This document shows, piece after piece, positions 38,209 through 51,959 of a stretch of DNA of 64,000 bases. This stretch comes from Klebsiella grimontii (GTDB lineage Bacteria > Pseudomonadota > Gammaproteobacteria > Enterobacterales > Enterobacteriaceae): assembly GCF_900200035.1 (NCBI RefSeq), contig NZ_FZTC01000014.1:124001-188000 (forward strand), read 5' to 3'. The notes below the pieces were generated by a model. That model was not told where the DNA came from and did no database searches. It worked only from the letters and a program-made list of their open reading frames with translations. The number at the start of each line of letters is the position of its first letter. The first letter of the stretch is position 1. The translations under genes and the position numbers were made by a program.

Positions 38209-40125
38209 ATGGGTAAAATTATTGGTATCGACCTGGGTACTACCAACTCTTGTGTAGCGATTATGGATGGCACTACTGCACGCGTGCTGGAGAACGCCGA
38301 AGGCGATCGCACCACGCCTTCTATCATTGCCTATACCCAGGATGGTGAAACTCTGGTTGGTCAGCCGGCTAAACGTCAGGCAGTGACAAACCCGCAAAAC
38401 ACCCTGTTTGCGATTAAACGCCTGATTGGCCGCCGCTTCCAGGACGAAGAAGTCCAGCGTGACGTTTCTATCATGCCGTATAAAATCGTTGCCGCAGACA
38501 ATGGCGACGCATGGCTTGATGTGAAAGGCACCAAAACCGCACCGCCGCAGATCTCTGCTGAAGTGCTGAAGAAAATGAAGAAAACGGCTGAAGATTACCT
38601 GGGTGAACCAGTAACTGAAGCGGTTATCACCGTACCTGCTTATTTTAACGATGCTCAGCGTCAGGCAACTAAAGACGCCGGCCGTATCGCAGGTCTGGAA
38701 GTCAAACGTATCATCAACGAACCGACCGCCGCCGCGCTGGCTTACGGTCTGGATAAAGAAGTCGGCAACCGCACCATCGCGGTATACGACCTCGGTGGTG
38801 GTACCTTCGATATCTCCATTATCGAAATCGACGAAGTTGACGGCGAAAAAACCTTTGAAGTTCTGGCGACCAACGGTGATACCCACCTGGGCGGTGAAGA
38901 CTTCGATACTCGTCTGATCAACTACCTCGTTGACGAGTTTAAGAAAGATCAGGGCATTGACCTGCGTAACGACCCGCTGGCTATGCAGCGCCTGAAAGAA
39001 GCCGCTGAGAAAGCGAAGATTGAACTCTCTTCCGCTCAGCAGACCGACGTCAATCTGCCGTACATCACCGCGGATGCCACCGGTCCGAAACACATGAACA
39101 TCAAAGTGACCCGTGCGAAACTGGAAAGCCTGGTTGAAGATCTGGTTAACCGTTCTATCGAGCCGCTGAAAGTTGCTCTGCAGGATGCTGGCCTGTCCGT
39201 ATCCGATATCCAGGACGTTATCCTGGTCGGTGGTCAGACCCGTATGCCGATGGTGCAGAAAAAAGTCGCTGAGTTCTTCGGTAAAGAACCGCGTAAAGAC
39301 GTTAACCCGGACGAAGCCGTCGCCATTGGCGCAGCCGTACAGGGCGGTGTCCTGACCGGTGAAGTGAAAGACGTACTGCTGCTGGACGTTACCCCGCTGT
39401 CTCTGGGTATCGAAACCATGGGCGGCGTGATGACTGCGTTGATCAATAAGAACACCACGATCCCGACCAAGCACAGCCAGGTGTTCTCTACCGCTGAAGA
39501 CAACCAGTCCGCGGTAACCATCCATGTTATTCAGGGTGAGCGTAAACGCGCCTCTGATAACAAATCACTGGGTCAGTTCAACCTGGATGGTATCAACCCG
39601 GCGCCGCGCGGTATGCCGCAGATCGAAGTGACCTTCGATATCGATGCTGACGGTATCCTGCACGTTTCCGCGAAAGACAAAAACAGCGGTAAAGAGCAGA
39701 AGATCACCATTAAAGCGTCTTCTGGTCTGAACGAAGAAGAGATTCAGAAAATGGTTCGCGATGCTGAAGCGAACGCGGAAGCTGACCGTAAGTTTGAAGA
39801 GCTGGTACAGACCCGCAACCAGGGTGACCACCTGCTGCACAGCACGCGTAAGCAGGTTGAGGAAGCAGGCGACAAGCTGCCGGCAGACGATAAAACCGCT
39901 ATCGAGTCTGCGTTGACCGCGCTGGAAACTTCGCTGAAAGGTGAAGATAAAGCTGATATTGAAGCGAAAATGCAGGCGCTGGCTCAGGCTTCCCAGAAGC
40001 TGATGGAAATCGCGCAGCAGCAGCACGCTCAGCAGCAGGCTGGCGGCGCTGACGCTTCCGAGAGCAACGCGAAGGACGACGATGTTGTTGACGCTGAGTT
40101 CGAAGAAGTGAAAGACAAAAAATAA
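38209..40125 (+). CDS. dnaK: Chaperone DnaK (Hsp70)
   Basis: 638 aa, full length. ATP-driven chaperone that folds new and damaged proteins and also controls sigma-32. The nucleotide-binding domain starts with [12 protein letters not shown] and contains [11 protein letters not shown]; the substrate-binding domain follows near residue 390; the C-terminus ends with an EEVKDKK tail. Works with DnaJ (next gene) and GrpE. Transcribed from the sigma-32 promoters at 38056-38161. Confidence 0.99.
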   Translation: MGKIIGIDLGTTNSCVAIMDGTTARVLENAEGDRTTPSIIAYTQDGETLVGQPAKRQAVTNPQNTLFAIKRLIGRRFQDEEVQRDVSIMPYKIVAADNGDAWLDVKGTKTAPPQISAEVLKKMKKTAEDYLGEPVTEAVITVPAYFNDAQRQATKDAGRIAGLEVKRIINEPTAAALAYGLDKEVGNRTIAVYDLGGGTFDISIIEIDEVDGEKTFEVLATNGDTHLGGEDFDTRLINYLVDEFKKDQGIDLRNDPLAMQRLKEAAEKAKIELSSAQQTDVNLPYITADATGPKHMNIKVTRAKLESLVEDLVNRSIEPLKVALQDAGLSVSDIQDVILVGGQTRMPMVQKKVAEFFGKEPRKDVNPDEAVAIGAAVQGGVLTGEVKDVLLLDVTPLSLGIETMGGVMTALINKNTTIPTKHSQVFSTAEDNQSAVTIHVIQGERKRASDNKSLGQFNLDGINPAPRGMPQIEVTFDIDADGILHVSAKDKNSGKEQKITIKASSGLNEEEIQKMVRDAEANAEADRKFEELVQTRNQGDHLLHSTRKQVEEAGDKLPADDKTAIESALTALETSLKGEDKADIEAKMQALAQASQKLMEIAQQQHAQQQAGGADASESNAKDDDVVDAEFEEVKDKK

Positions 40126-40151
40126 TCGCCCTTTGAACGGGTAAAACACTG

Positions 40152-40184
40152 GCACGGGCGAAGAGGTTTCCTCTCCGCCCGTGC
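40152..40184 (+). ncRNA. Conserved dnaK-dnaJ intergenic hairpin (tpke11-like region)
   Basis: GCACGGGCG and AGAG pair with CTCT and CGCCCGTGC around a GTTTC loop: a 13-bp stem with one mismatch in the 87-base gap. No U-tract follows, so most transcripts should read on to dnaJ. E. coli has the small RNA tpke11 reported in the same gap. Whether a separate RNA is made here is not known; it may act as a processing or mRNA-stability element that lowers dnaJ relative to dnaK. Confidence 0.5.
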
Positions 40185-40212
40185 ACGCATGTTAAGGGGC
40201 TGAAAAACACCA

Positions 40213-41349
40213 ATGGCAAAGCAAGACTATTACGAGATTTTAGGCGTTTCCAGATCGGCGGAAGAGCGTGAAATCAAAAAGGCGTATAAGCGCCTGGCCA
40301 TGAAGTATCACCCGGACCGTAACCAGGGCGATAAAGAGGCTGAAGCTAAATTCAAAGAAATCAAAGAAGCGTATGAAGTCCTGACCGATGCCCAGAAGCG
40401 CGCAGCCTACGATCAGTACGGCCACGCCGCCTTTGAGCAAGGCGGTATGGGCGGGGGCGGCGGCGGTTTTGGCGGCGGCGCGGATTTCAGCGATATCTTT
40501 GGCGATGTTTTCGGCGATATCTTTGGCGGCGGTCGTGGTCGCCAGCGCGCATCGCGCGGCGCAGACCTGCGCTACAACATGGATCTGACCTTAGAAGAGG
40601 CGGTTCGCGGAGTCACTAAAGAGATCCGCATCCCGACGCTAGAAGAGTGCGACGTTTGTCACGGCAGCGGCGCCAAAGCAGGAAGCCAGCCGCAGACTTG
40701 TCCTACCTGCCACGGTGCGGGTCAGGTGCAGATGCGCCAGGGCTTTTTCGCCGTTCAGCAGACCTGTCCGCATTGTCAGGGACGCGGTACGCTGATCAAA
40801 GATCCGTGCAATAAATGCCATGGTCATGGTCGCGTAGAGAAAACCAAAACGCTGTCGGTTAAAATTCCGGCGGGCGTCGATACCGGTGACCGTATTCGTC
40901 TGGCTGGCGAAGGTGAAGCCGGTGAGCACGGCGCGCCAGCAGGCGATCTGTATGTTCAGGTTCAGGTTAAGCAGCACGCCATTTTCGAGCGTGAAGGCAA
41001 CAACCTGTACTGTGAAGTACCGATTAACTTCACCATGGCCGCTCTCGGCGGCGAGATTGAGGTCCCGACGCTGGACGGTCGCGTGAACCTTAAGGTGCCT
41101 GGCGAGACGCAGACAGGGAAGCTGTTCCGGATGCGTGGCAAAGGCGTGAAATCCGTGCGCGGCGGCGCGCAGGGCGATCTGCTGTGCCGCGTGGTGGTCG
41201 AAACGCCGGTTGGTCTTAACGATAAACAAAAGCAGCTGCTGAAAGATCTTCAGGAAAGCTTTGGCGGGCCGACGGGCGAGAAGAACAGTCCACGCTCCAA
41301 AAGTTTCTTCGACGGTGTGAAGAAATTTTTCGATGATTTGACGCGTTAA
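40213..41349 (+). CDS. dnaJ: Chaperone DnaJ (Hsp40)
   Basis: 378 aa, type I J-protein with all domains: J domain with His-Pro-Asp at 33-35, a Gly/Phe-rich linker (about 76-115), a zinc-binding domain with four CxxCxGxG repeats ([32 protein letters not shown]), and the C-terminal substrate-binding part. Stimulates the DnaK ATPase and delivers clients. Same transcript as dnaK. Confidence 0.98.
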   Translation: MAKQDYYEILGVSRSAEEREIKKAYKRLAMKYHPDRNQGDKEAEAKFKEIKEAYEVLTDAQKRAAYDQYGHAAFEQGGMGGGGGGFGGGADFSDIFGDVFGDIFGGGRGRQRASRGADLRYNMDLTLEEAVRGVTKEIRIPTLEECDVCHGSGAKAGSQPQTCPTCHGAGQVQMRQGFFAVQQTCPHCQGRGTLIKDPCNKCHGHGRVEKTKTLSVKIPAGVDTGDRIRLAGEGEAGEHGAPAGDLYVQVQVKQHAIFEREGNNLYCEVPINFTMAALGGEIEVPTLDGRVNLKVPGETQTGKLFRMRGKGVKSVRGGAQGDLLCRVVVETPVGLNDKQKQLLKDLQESFGGPTGEKNSPRSKSFFDGVKKFFDDLTR

Positions 41350-41363
41350 TCATCACTTTATAT

Positions 41364-41395
41364 AAAAAAACCCGAAATTTATTTCGGGTTTTTTT
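41364..41395 (+). terminator. dnaKJ terminator
   Basis: AAAAAAACCCGAAAT...ATTTCGGGTTTTTTT: stem with seven flanking A/T pairs, 14 bases after the dnaJ stop. A strong intrinsic terminator, symmetrical enough to work in both directions. Confidence 0.92.
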
Positions 41396-41658
41396 ATATC
41401 TTACGTATTGGCAATAAAAAGTGTTTCCTCGGTAATAAATATTCGATTTTTTGGTGGTAATGTTATTCTTTGTTTTTTATGGTAATTTTCTTTTTCTTGG
41501 GTCATCTTTGATTTTATTTTATCTACCGTAAACACCTTGAAAAAATGCATGCAAGACGAGCGATATAGTGCTCAAAATACCTTTTTATATATGATGTGCA
41601 TTGCTTAAATAATTATTTGTATTGTATTTATTTCAGGGGGGAATTCAGGAAATTTTAA
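41396..41658. other. AT-rich stretch before the LysR remnant
   Basis: About 260 bases much richer in A and T than the flanking genes, with runs such as TTTTTTGGTGG and TTTTTTATGGT. No open frame of use. It could be the promoter side of the former LysR gene or DNA of foreign origin. E. coli K-12 has an IS186 copy and hokC/sokC in this gap; neither is seen here. Confidence 0.5.
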
Positions 41659-42015
41659 AAAGAGGTTGATTATAATCTGGTGAAAGTGCTGGATGCCGTT
41701 ATATCGGCAGGGAATGTGACAAAAGCATCAAAACGATTATCCGAAACGTCGGCGGCTGTTTCCATCGCGCTAACCAGGCTACAGCTTTTTTATAATGAGC
41801 AACTTTTCGTCAGGGATAAAGACGGGCTGATCCCGACGGTGGAAGCACTGGCATTGCCGAAAACTATTATCTTTCCGCGTATTACGCTGGAAATGTACCG
41901 GTATAACCCGCATGCAAAACTGTTCATGTCGCTGGATACGCTGCGGACCGTGAGATGGAAACGGCCGGCAGCACCAGGTTGTGGAGCTCGCGAACGACAG
42001 TTCGGGAATCGTTGA
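41659..42015 (+). pseudogene. Broken LysR-type regulator (N-terminal part only)
   Basis: An open stretch encoding VDYNLVKVLDAVISAGNVTK and onward to LFVRDKDGLIPTVEALALPK, which is the usual start of a LysR helix-turn-helix of the LeuO/YbdO-like group. There is no ATG: the first possible start is GTG at 41680, which would cut off the first residues of the fold. The frame ends at 42013-42015 after only about 110 codons, compared with about 300 for the family, and the last 25 codons (from VRWKRP) no longer look like a LysR protein. The effector domain is missing. It is most simply a decayed gene. Confidence 0.75.
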
Positions 42016-42019
42016 GTTG

Positions 42020-42127
42020 ATGGTCCTTGATAACGGTAATTTCCGCTCCCGGGATGATAACAAAATCCTGCTGCCAGCGGATAACGACAGCTGGATTGTG
42101 CATCTTATCGTTAATCTCCATATCTGA
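42020..42127 (+). pseudogene. Short unassigned frame following the LysR remnant
   Basis: A second frame, open from 41954 to the TGA at 42125-42127, with an ATG at 42020 (35 codons). The translation includes IVELMVLDNGNFRSRDDN and ends DSWIVHLIVNLHI, a plausible protein-like composition, but I do not recognise it. It overlaps the end of the LysR remnant in a different frame, so it may be the 3' piece of another lost gene joined by a deletion. No ribosome site was seen. Confidence 0.3.
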
Positions 42128-42361
42128 TCTTGCAGGAGATTGAACCTGAAACGAAAACCGTGCTTTTGAAGCGACGATGATCTCAGGTTATTACAAAAAT
42201 GAGATAACTAATGGCGCAGGTTATCGCTATGACATCACCAGTTGTGGGTTTTATAGTTCGTAAAAACCGATCCATTTATCATGTATAATCTAATTTTAAC
42301 GATGATTCAGGCGGAGTAGGATAGTAATTACGAAGTATTCCCCAGAAAGAGATTATAAAAA
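42128..42361. other. nhaA upstream region
   Basis: About 230 bases without a gene. It contains AT-rich promoter-like sequence (TTTATCATGTATAATCTAATT, with a TATAAT near 42283). E. coli nhaA is switched on by NhaR and Na+ from a promoter in the same place; the NhaR site itself cannot be fixed by eye. Confidence 0.45.
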
Positions 42362-43537
42362 GTGAAACATCTGCATCGTTTTTTTAGTAGTGATGCCTCC
42401 GGGGGCATCATTCTTATCATCGCCGCGGCGCTGGCTATGCTGATGGCTAATGTCGGCCTGACCAGCGGTTGGTATCATGCTTTCCTTGAGACGCCGGTTC
42501 AGCTAAAGGTTGGCGCGCTTGAGATCAACAAGAACATGCTGTTGTGGATTAACGACGCGCTGATGGCGGTATTTTTCTTGCTTATCGGCCTTGAAGTGAA
42601 GCGTGAAATGAATCAAGGGGCGCTGGCCAGCCGTCGACAGGCTGTGTTTCCGGTCGTCGCGGCGCTGGGCGGAATGGTGGTTCCGGCGCTGGTCTACCTC
42701 GCGTTTAACGGCCAGGATCCGATTGCCAGAGAGGGTTGGGCGATTCCGGCGGCGACCGATATTGCCTTCGCGCTTGGCGTACTGGCGTTGTTGGGTAATC
42801 GGGTTCCCGCTGCGCTGAAGATTTTTCTGATGGCGCTGGCTATCATCGACGATCTGGGCGCCATCATTATTATTGCGCTGTTCTATACGCACGATCTTTC
42901 CGTGGTGTCATTGGTTGTCGCTGCCGGAGCCATTATTGTGCTGGCGGCGTTAAATCTGTGTGGCGTAAGGCGGACCGGTATCTATATCCTGGTCGGCGCC
43001 ATACTGTGGACCGCGGTGCTGAAATCGGGGGTTCATGCCACGCTGGCTGGCGTCATCGTCGGCTTTATGATCCCGCTAAAAGAGCAGAACGGTAAATCAC
43101 CGGCGAAGCAGCTTGAGCACGTTCTGCATCCATGGGTAGCGTTCCTGATCCTGCCGCTGTTCGCCTTCGCTAACGCGGGTGTGTCTTTGCAAGGCGTCAC
43201 GCTGGAAGGGCTGACCTCGCTGCTGCCGTTGGGTATTATTGCCGGGCTGTTTATCGGTAAGCCATTGGGCATTAGCGTGTTCTGCTGGCTGGCGCTGAAG
43301 CTGAAATGGGCCTCGTTGCCTGAAGGGACTACCTGTAAGCAGATTATGGCGGTCGGCATTTTGTGTGGTATTGGCTTCACGATGTCGATTTTTATTGCCA
43401 CTTTGGCCTTCGGCAGCGTAGACCCCGGATTGATCAACTGGGCTAAGCTTGGCATCCTGATTGGATCGATACTATCGGCCGTCACGGGATACATCATATT
43501 GCGTAAGCGCGTAACGGATTCGGGCTACGCGGCTTAA
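42362..43537 (+). CDS. nhaA: Na+/H+ antiporter NhaA
   Basis: 391 aa, twelve membrane helices. It exports Na+ or Li+ for two protons and controls pH and salt tolerance. The ion-binding pair Asp163-Asp164 lies in AIIDDLGAI, exactly as in E. coli. GTG start at 42362, also the E. coli start codon. Directly followed by its activator nhaR (54-base gap). Confidence 0.98.
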   Translation: MKHLHRFFSSDASGGIILIIAAALAMLMANVGLTSGWYHAFLETPVQLKVGALEINKNMLLWINDALMAVFFLLIGLEVKREMNQGALASRRQAVFPVVAALGGMVVPALVYLAFNGQDPIAREGWAIPAATDIAFALGVLALLGNRVPAALKIFLMALAIIDDLGAIIIIALFYTHDLSVVSLVVAAGAIIVLAALNLCGVRRTGIYILVGAILWTAVLKSGVHATLAGVIVGFMIPLKEQNGKSPAKQLEHVLHPWVAFLILPLFAFANAGVSLQGVTLEGLTSLLPLGIIAGLFIGKPLGISVFCWLALKLKWASLPEGTTCKQIMAVGILCGIGFTMSIFIATLAFGSVDPGLINWAKLGILIGSILSAVTGYIILRKRVTDSGYAA

Positions 43538-43590
43538 CATCTCACGGAGAGCCGGCTACGGCTCTCCAGGACATTATCAGGGAGAGAAGC

Positions 43591-44490
43591 ATGTCGCATA
43601 TCAACTACAATCACCTGTACTACTTCTGGCACGTCTACAAAGAAGGCTCCGTTGTCGGCGCCGCGGAAGCGCTGTTCCTGACGCCGCAGACCATTACCGG
43701 GCAAATTAAAGCCCTGGAAGAGCGCCTGCAGGGGAAGCTGTTCAAGCGCAAAGGAAGAGGGCTGGAGCCCAGCGAACTCGGTGAGCTTGTGTTCCGCTAC
43801 GCGGATCGTATGTTTACGCTAAGCCAGGAAATGCTCGACATCGTTAACTATCGTAAAGAGTCGAATCTGCTGTTTGATGTTGGCGTCGCGGACGCGCTGT
43901 CGAAACGGTTGGTCAGCGGTGTACTGGATGCCGCCGTCGTCGATAACGAACAGATCCATTTACGCTGTTTCGAGTCGACCCACGAAATGCTGCTTGAGCA
44001 GCTAAGCCAGCATAAGCTCGATATGATCATCTCCGACTGCCCCATCGACTCCACTCAGCAGGAAGGGCTATTTTCGGTAAAAATCGGCGAGTGCAGCGTG
44101 AGCTTCTGGTGCATGAATCCGCCGCCGGAAAAACCCTTCCCGGGCTGCCTGGAAGAACGTCGTCTGCTGATCCCCGGCCGTCGTTCCATGTTAGGGCGCA
44201 AGCTGCTCAACTGGTTTAACTCGCAGGGGCTGCAGGTGGAAATTCTGGGCGAGTTTGACGATGCGGCGTTGATGAAGGCCTTCGGCGCGGCGCACAATGC
44301 GATTTTCGTTGCGCCGACGCTATATGCGCATGATTTCTATAGCGATGAATCGATAGTTGAGATCGGGCGCATGGACAACGTCATGGAAGAGTATCACGCC
44401 ATCTTTGCGGAACGAATGATCCAGCATCCGGCGGTGCAGCGGATTTGTAACCGTGACTATTCGGCGCTTTTTACGCCACCTCAGGCGTAG
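43591..44490 (+). CDS. nhaR: LysR-type activator NhaR
   Basis: 299 aa. N-terminal helix-turn-helix ([20 protein letters not shown], about 22-41) and a LysR effector domain. Activates nhaA in response to Na+; in E. coli it also controls osmC and the pga operon. ATG at 43591 after GGGAGAGAAGC. Ends at a terminator shared with rpsT. Confidence 0.97.
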   Translation: MSHINYNHLYYFWHVYKEGSVVGAAEALFLTPQTITGQIKALEERLQGKLFKRKGRGLEPSELGELVFRYADRMFTLSQEMLDIVNYRKESNLLFDVGVADALSKRLVSGVLDAAVVDNEQIHLRCFESTHEMLLEQLSQHKLDMIISDCPIDSTQQEGLFSVKIGECSVSFWCMNPPPEKPFPGCLEERRLLIPGRRSMLGRKLLNWFNSQGLQVEILGEFDDAALMKAFGAAHNAIFVAPTLYAHDFYSDESIVEIGRMDNVMEEYHAIFAERMIQHPAVQRICNRDYSALFTPPQA

Positions 44491-44550
44491 GGCTGCACGA
44501 GGACAATGCCGAGGCCGGGTCCAGGCTCCAGCGTCATAAATGGCAGACAT

Positions 44551-44579
44551 AAAAAAACCCGCTTTCGCGGGTTTTTTTC
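44551..44579 (+). terminator. Bidirectional terminator between nhaR and rpsT
   Basis: AAAAAAACCCGC-tttc-GCGGGTTTTTTT, a perfect stem with long A- and T-runs on both sides, between two convergent genes. Confidence 0.93.
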
Positions 44580-44600
44580 AAAGCGACAACGCGCTGGCGA

Positions 44601-45194
<594 letters not shown>

Positions 45195-46133
45195 ATGAAG
45201 CTGATACGCGGCATACATAATCTCAGTCAGGCCCCGCACGGGTGCGTGCTGACCATTGGAAATTTTGACGGCGTGCATCGCGGGCACCAGGCATTATTGC
45301 AGCGTTTGCGCGCAGAAGGTCGCCAGCGTAGCTTACCGGTGGTGGTGATGATTTTTGAACCACAGCCGCTTGAGCTTTTTGCCGCCGATAAAGCGCCAGC
45401 GCGATTAACGCGCCTGCGTGAGAAGCTGAACTATCTGGCCGAAAGCGGCGTCGATTACGTCCTGTGCGTGCGCTTCGATCGGCGCTTTGCCGCATTGACC
45501 GCCCAGGACTTTATCAGCGAACTGCTGGTCCGCCGGCTGGGAGTCCAGTTCCTCGCCGTTGGCGATGATTTCCGCTTTGGCGCGGGTCGCCAGGGGGATT
45601 TCTTGTTATTACAAAAAGCCGGCGTGGAGTATGGCTTTGACGTCACCAGCACCCAAACCTTCTGTGAAGGCGGCGTGCGCATCAGCAGCACGGCGGTGCG
45701 CCAGGCGCTGGCTGACGACGATCTGCCCCTCGCGGAGACGCTGCTGGGGCATCCGTTTACCATCTCCGGGCGCGTAGTGCACGGCGATGAGCTCGGGCGC
45801 ACAATAGGCTTCCCGACGGCGAATTTACCGCTGCGCCGTCAGGTTTCCCCGGTAAAAGGGGTCTATGCGGTAGAAGTGACAGGGCTTGGCGACAAACCGT
45901 TTATGGGCGTCGCCAACATTGGTACTCGTCCAACGGTATCCGGCGTGCGTCAGCAGCTGGAAGTTCATCTCCTGGATGTTGTAATGGACCTCTACGGTCG
46001 CCATATAGATGTAATACTGCGTAAAAAAATACGTAACGAGCAGCGATTTGCGTCGCTTGATGAACTAAAAACGCAAATCGCACGTGATGAGTTAACGGCC
46101 CGCGACTTCTTTGGGCTAACCGGGCAGGCATAA
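45195..46133 (+). CDS. ribF: Bifunctional riboflavin kinase/FMN adenylyltransferase
   Basis: 312 aa. Makes FMN and FAD from riboflavin. The N-terminal nucleotidyltransferase has [14 protein letters not shown] at about 20-33; the C-terminal riboflavin kinase starts near 185 and contains [11 protein letters not shown]. The start at 45195 gives the family N-terminus [10 protein letters not shown]; an earlier frame start is not conserved. First gene of the ribF-ileS-lspA-fkpB-ispH run. Confidence 0.97.
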   Translation: MKLIRGIHNLSQAPHGCVLTIGNFDGVHRGHQALLQRLRAEGRQRSLPVVVMIFEPQPLELFAADKAPARLTRLREKLNYLAESGVDYVLCVRFDRRFAALTAQDFISELLVRRLGVQFLAVGDDFRFGAGRQGDFLLLQKAGVEYGFDVTSTQTFCEGGVRISSTAVRQALADDDLPLAETLLGHPFTISGRVVHGDELGRTIGFPTANLPLRRQVSPVKGVYAVEVTGLGDKPFMGVANIGTRPTVSGVRQQLEVHLLDVVMDLYGRHIDVILRKKIRNEQRFASLDELKTQIARDELTARDFFGLTGQA

Positions 46134-46177
46134 CCCTGACGGTGTTTATCAAACCGAAATACGGAACCGAGAATCTG

Positions 46178-48993
<2,816 letters not shown>

Positions 48994-48994
<1 letters not shown>

Positions 48995-49494
48995 TGAGTA
49001 AACCGATTTGTTCAACGGGGCTACGCTGGCTGTGGGTCGTCGTAGCCGTGCTGATTATCGATTTAGGCAGTAAATTCCTGATCCTCCAGAACTTCGCTCT
49101 GGGGGATACGGTATCGCTGTTCCCATCGCTTAATCTGCACTATGCGCGCAACTATGGCGCGGCTTTTAGCTTCCTCGCCGACAGCGGCGGCTGGCAGCGC
49201 TGGTTCTTCGCCGGTATCGCTATCGGTATCTGCGTGATCCTCGCGGTGCTGATGTATCGTTCTAAGGCGACGCAAAAGCTGAATAACATTGCCTATGCGC
49301 TGATTATTGGCGGCGCGCTGGGGAATTTATTCGACAGGCTGTGGCATGGTTTTGTCGTCGATATGATCGATTTCTACGTCGGGGACTGGCACTTCGCCAC
49401 CTTCAACCTTGCCGATACCGCTATCTGTATCGGCGCGGCGCTGATCGTGCTGGAAGGCTTCTTACCGAACGCGGCTGCGAAGAAACAGGCGTAA
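48994..49494 (+). CDS. lspA: Prolipoprotein signal peptidase (signal peptidase II)
   Basis: 166 aa, four membrane helices. Cleaves signal peptides of diacylglyceryl-modified prolipoproteins. The catalytic aspartates lie in the conserved [18 protein letters not shown] and FNLADTAI segments. Starts on the last base of the ileS stop, so it depends on ileS translation. Confidence 0.98.
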
Positions 49495-49502
49495 CAAAAC
49501 TC

Positions 49503-49528
49503 GCCCGGCGGCGCCATCGCCGCCGGGC
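49503..49528 (+). repeat. GC-rich hairpin between lspA and fkpB
   Basis: GCCCGGCGGCG-ccat-CGCCGCCGGGC, a perfect 11-bp stem with a 4-base loop in the 54-base gap. AAAACAAG follows, so it is not an intrinsic terminator for the rightward transcript. It probably tunes read-through or stability between lspA and fkpB. Confidence 0.6.
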
Positions 49529-49548
49529 AAAACAAGTGAGCAACCTGC

Positions 49549-49998
49549 ATGTCTAAATCAGTACAGAGCAACAGTGCGGTGCTGGTGCACTTCACCTTAA
49601 AGCTCGACGATGGCTCCACCGCAGAGTCAACACGCAATAACGGTAAACCCGCGCTGTTTCGCCTGGGCGATACCTCGCTTTCTGAAGGTCTTGAACAGCA
49701 TCTGCTGGGGCTGAAAGAAGGGGATAAAACCACCTTTTCGCTGGAGCCGGACGCCGCGTTTGGCGTACCGAGCCCGGACCTGATCCAATACTTCTCGCGC
49801 CGGGAATTTATCGACGCGGGCGAGCCTTCAATCGGCGCGATTATGCTCTTTACCGCAATGGATGGCAGCGAAATGCCCGGCGTGATCCGCGAAGTGAACG
49901 GCGATTCGATCACCGTTGATTTCAATCACCCGCTGGCCGGGCGTACCGTTCATTTTGATGTTGAAGTGCTGGAGATCGATCCGGCGCTGGAGGGGTAA
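49549..49998 (+). CDS. fkpB: FKBP-type peptidyl-prolyl isomerase FkpB (SlpA)
   Basis: 149 aa. SlyD-like FKBP with an inserted chaperone flap. Motifs: [18 protein letters not shown] at the N-terminus, [19 protein letters not shown] in the middle, and [18 protein letters not shown] near the end. Lacks the metal-binding His-rich tail of SlyD. ispH begins one base after its stop. Confidence 0.96.
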   Translation: MSKSVQSNSAVLVHFTLKLDDGSTAESTRNNGKPALFRLGDTSLSEGLEQHLLGLKEGDKTTFSLEPDAAFGVPSPDLIQYFSRREFIDAGEPSIGAIMLFTAMDGSEMPGVIREVNGDSITVDFNHPLAGRTVHFDVEVLEIDPALEG

Positions 49999-49999
49999 G

Positions 50000-50950
50000 A
50001 TGCAGATTCTGTTGGCTAACCCGCGCGGCTTCTGCGCAGGCGTTGACCGCGCTATCAGCATTGTTGAAAACGCGCTGACGCTGTACGGCGCGCCGATCTA
50101 CGTGCGTCATGAAGTCGTGCACAACCGCTATGTTGTCGATAGCCTACGGCAGCGCGGCGCGATTTTTATTGAGCAGATTAGCGAAGTGCCGGACGGCGCA
50201 ATCCTGATCTTCTCCGCCCACGGCGTCTCTCAGGCCGTTCGCAACGAGGCGAAAAGCCGCGATCTGACGGTGTTTGACGCTACCTGTCCGCTGGTCACCA
50301 AAGTGCATATGGAAGTCGCCCGCGCCAGCCGTCGCGGCGAAGAATCCATTTTGATTGGTCACGCCGGTCATCCGGAAGTCGAAGGTACCATGGGCCAGTA
50401 CAGCAACCCGCAGGGGGGAATGTACCTGGTGGAATCGCCGGACGATGTCTGGACGCTGGACGTGAAAAACGACGCTAAGCTGTCGTTTATGACCCAGACG
50501 ACGCTCTCCGTCGACGATACCTCCGACGTGATTGACGCTCTGCGCGAGCGTTTCCCGAAAATCGTCGGGCCGCGCAAAGATGATATCTGCTATGCCACGA
50601 CTAACCGTCAGGAAGCCGTCCGCGCGCTGGCCGGGCAGGCCGATGTGGTGCTGGTGGTAGGGTCGAAGAACTCCTCTAACTCTAACCGTCTGGCCGAGCT
50701 GGCTCAGCGGATGGGGAAAGCGGCCTATCTGATCGACGACGCGACCGATATCCAGGAAGCGTGGGTGAAAGAAGCGCAGTGCGTCGGCGTCACCGCGGGC
50801 GCTTCGGCGCCGGATATTCTGGTCCAGAACGTGATTACGCGTTTGCAGGAGCTGGGCGGCGGCGAAGCGGTGCCGCTGGAAGGGCGCGAAGAGAACATCG
50901 TTTTCGAGGTGCCGAAAGAGCTGCGCGTAGACGTCCGTGAAGTAGAGTAA
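50000..50950 (+). CDS. ispH: 4-hydroxy-3-methylbut-2-enyl diphosphate reductase
   Basis: 316 aa. Last enzyme of the MEP isoprenoid pathway, making IPP and DMAPP. An iron-sulfur enzyme: cluster cysteines are Cys12 in NPRGFCAGV, the Cys of [12 protein letters not shown] and the Cys of [11 protein letters not shown]; the proton-donor Glu lies in the TQTTLS-neighbouring region. ATG at 50000, one base after the fkpB stop with GGAGGGG upstream; a longer in-frame start lies inside fkpB and is rejected. Confidence 0.98.
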   Translation: MQILLANPRGFCAGVDRAISIVENALTLYGAPIYVRHEVVHNRYVVDSLRQRGAIFIEQISEVPDGAILIFSAHGVSQAVRNEAKSRDLTVFDATCPLVTKVHMEVARASRRGEESILIGHAGHPEVEGTMGQYSNPQGGMYLVESPDDVWTLDVKNDAKLSFMTQTTLSVDDTSDVIDALRERFPKIVGPRKDDICYATTNRQEAVRALAGQADVVLVVGSKNSSNSNRLAELAQRMGKAAYLIDDATDIQEAWVKEAQCVGVTAGASAPDILVQNVITRLQELGGGEAVPLEGREENIVFEVPKELRVDVREVE

Positions 50951-50976
50951 GTTCTTTTCCGCCGCAGTATGAGAAG

Positions 50977-51004
50977 ATGCCAGGCTTAACGTCTGGCATT
51001 TTTT
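50977..51004 (+). terminator. ispH terminator
   Basis: ATGCCAGGC-ttaac-GTCTGGCAT followed by TTTTTAT: a 9-bp stem with one G-T pair and a U-run. It ends the ribF-ispH transcript just before the rihC ribosome site, so rihC probably has its own promoter or relies on read-through. Confidence 0.8.
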
Positions 51005-51015
51005 ATGGAGAAACT

Positions 51016-51930
51016 ATGCGCTTACCTATCATTCTGGATACCGATCCCGGCATTGATGACGCCGCGGCGATTGCCGCCGCGCTGTTCGCCCCCGAGCTGG
51101 ATCTGCAGCTGATGACCACGGTCGCGGGGAATGTGTCGGTGGAGAAAACGACCCGCAACGCCCTGCAGCTTCTGCATTTTTGGAACGCTGGTGTCCCGCT
51201 GGCCCAGGGGGCGTCGATGCCGCTGGTTCGCCCGCTGCGCGACGCCGCTTCCGTGCACGGCGAATCCGGGATGGAAGGCTACGATTTTGTTGAACATCAC
51301 CGTCAGCCGCTGGCGAAACCGGCGTTTCAGGCGATCCGCGACGCGCTGATGCACGCTCCGGAGCCGATGACGCTGGTGGCGATTGGCCCGTTAACCAACA
51401 TCGCGCTATTGCTGACCCAGTACCCTGAATGCCGTTTTAACATCCGTCGTCTGGTGATTATGGGCGGCTCCGCCGGGCGCGGTAACTTTACGCCGAACGC
51501 GGAATTTAACATCGCCATCGACCCGGAAGCGGCGGCTAAAGTGTTCAGCAGCGGGCTGGAGATCGTTATGTGCGGGCTGGATGTCACCAATCAGGCGATG
51601 CTGGCGCCGGCGTATCTCGCCACTCTGCCGACGCTTAATCAGACCGGAAAGATGCTGCACGCGCTGTTTAGCCACTACCGTAGCGGGAGCATGAGCAGCG
51701 GGCTGCGTATGCACGACCTGTGCGCGATTGCCTGGCTGGTCCGTCCGCAGCTGTTTACCCTTGCACCGTGCTTTGTGGCGGTAGAAACCCAGGGCATATG
51801 GACCTCAGGCACCACGGTGGTGGATATCGAAGGCAAACTGGGCCAACCGGCAAATGCGCAGGTGGCGCTGGGGCTGGATGTCGAAGGATTTCAGCGCTGG
51901 GCGGCCGAGGTGATTGCGCTGGCGCCCTAG
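51016..51930 (+). CDS. rihC: Ribonucleoside hydrolase RihC
   Basis: 304 aa, same length as E. coli. Hydrolyses purine and pyrimidine ribonucleosides to base and ribose. The Ca2+-binding DTDPGIDDA lies at the N-terminus (about 8-16) and [11 protein letters not shown] later, both family signatures. ATG at 51016 after ATGGAGAAACT; a longer frame would start inside the ispH terminator. Right border of the conserved ribF-rihC block. Confidence 0.96.
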   Translation: MRLPIILDTDPGIDDAAAIAAALFAPELDLQLMTTVAGNVSVEKTTRNALQLLHFWNAGVPLAQGASMPLVRPLRDAASVHGESGMEGYDFVEHHRQPLAKPAFQAIRDALMHAPEPMTLVAIGPLTNIALLLTQYPECRFNIRRLVIMGGSAGRGNFTPNAEFNIAIDPEAAAKVFSSGLEIVMCGLDVTNQAMLAPAYLATLPTLNQTGKMLHALFSHYRSGSMSSGLRMHDLCAIAWLVRPQLFTLAPCFVAVETQGIWTSGTTVVDIEGKLGQPANAQVALGLDVEGFQRWAAEVIALAP

Positions 51931-51959
51931 CCCGGTAACGAAGCGGCCGGGCATGGCGC

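Noticed and set aside
38167..39525. 452-codon open frame antisense to dnaK
   Set aside because: It mirrors the dnaK codons almost exactly, starts in the heat-shock promoter region and has no ribosome site. Long antisense frames are common opposite GC-rich, highly expressed genes such as dnaK.
41396..42361. Search for hokC/sokC or an insertion sequence in the dnaJ-nhaA gap
   Set aside because: No Hok-like peptide, transposase motif or terminal inverted repeats were seen, although E. coli carries such elements here.
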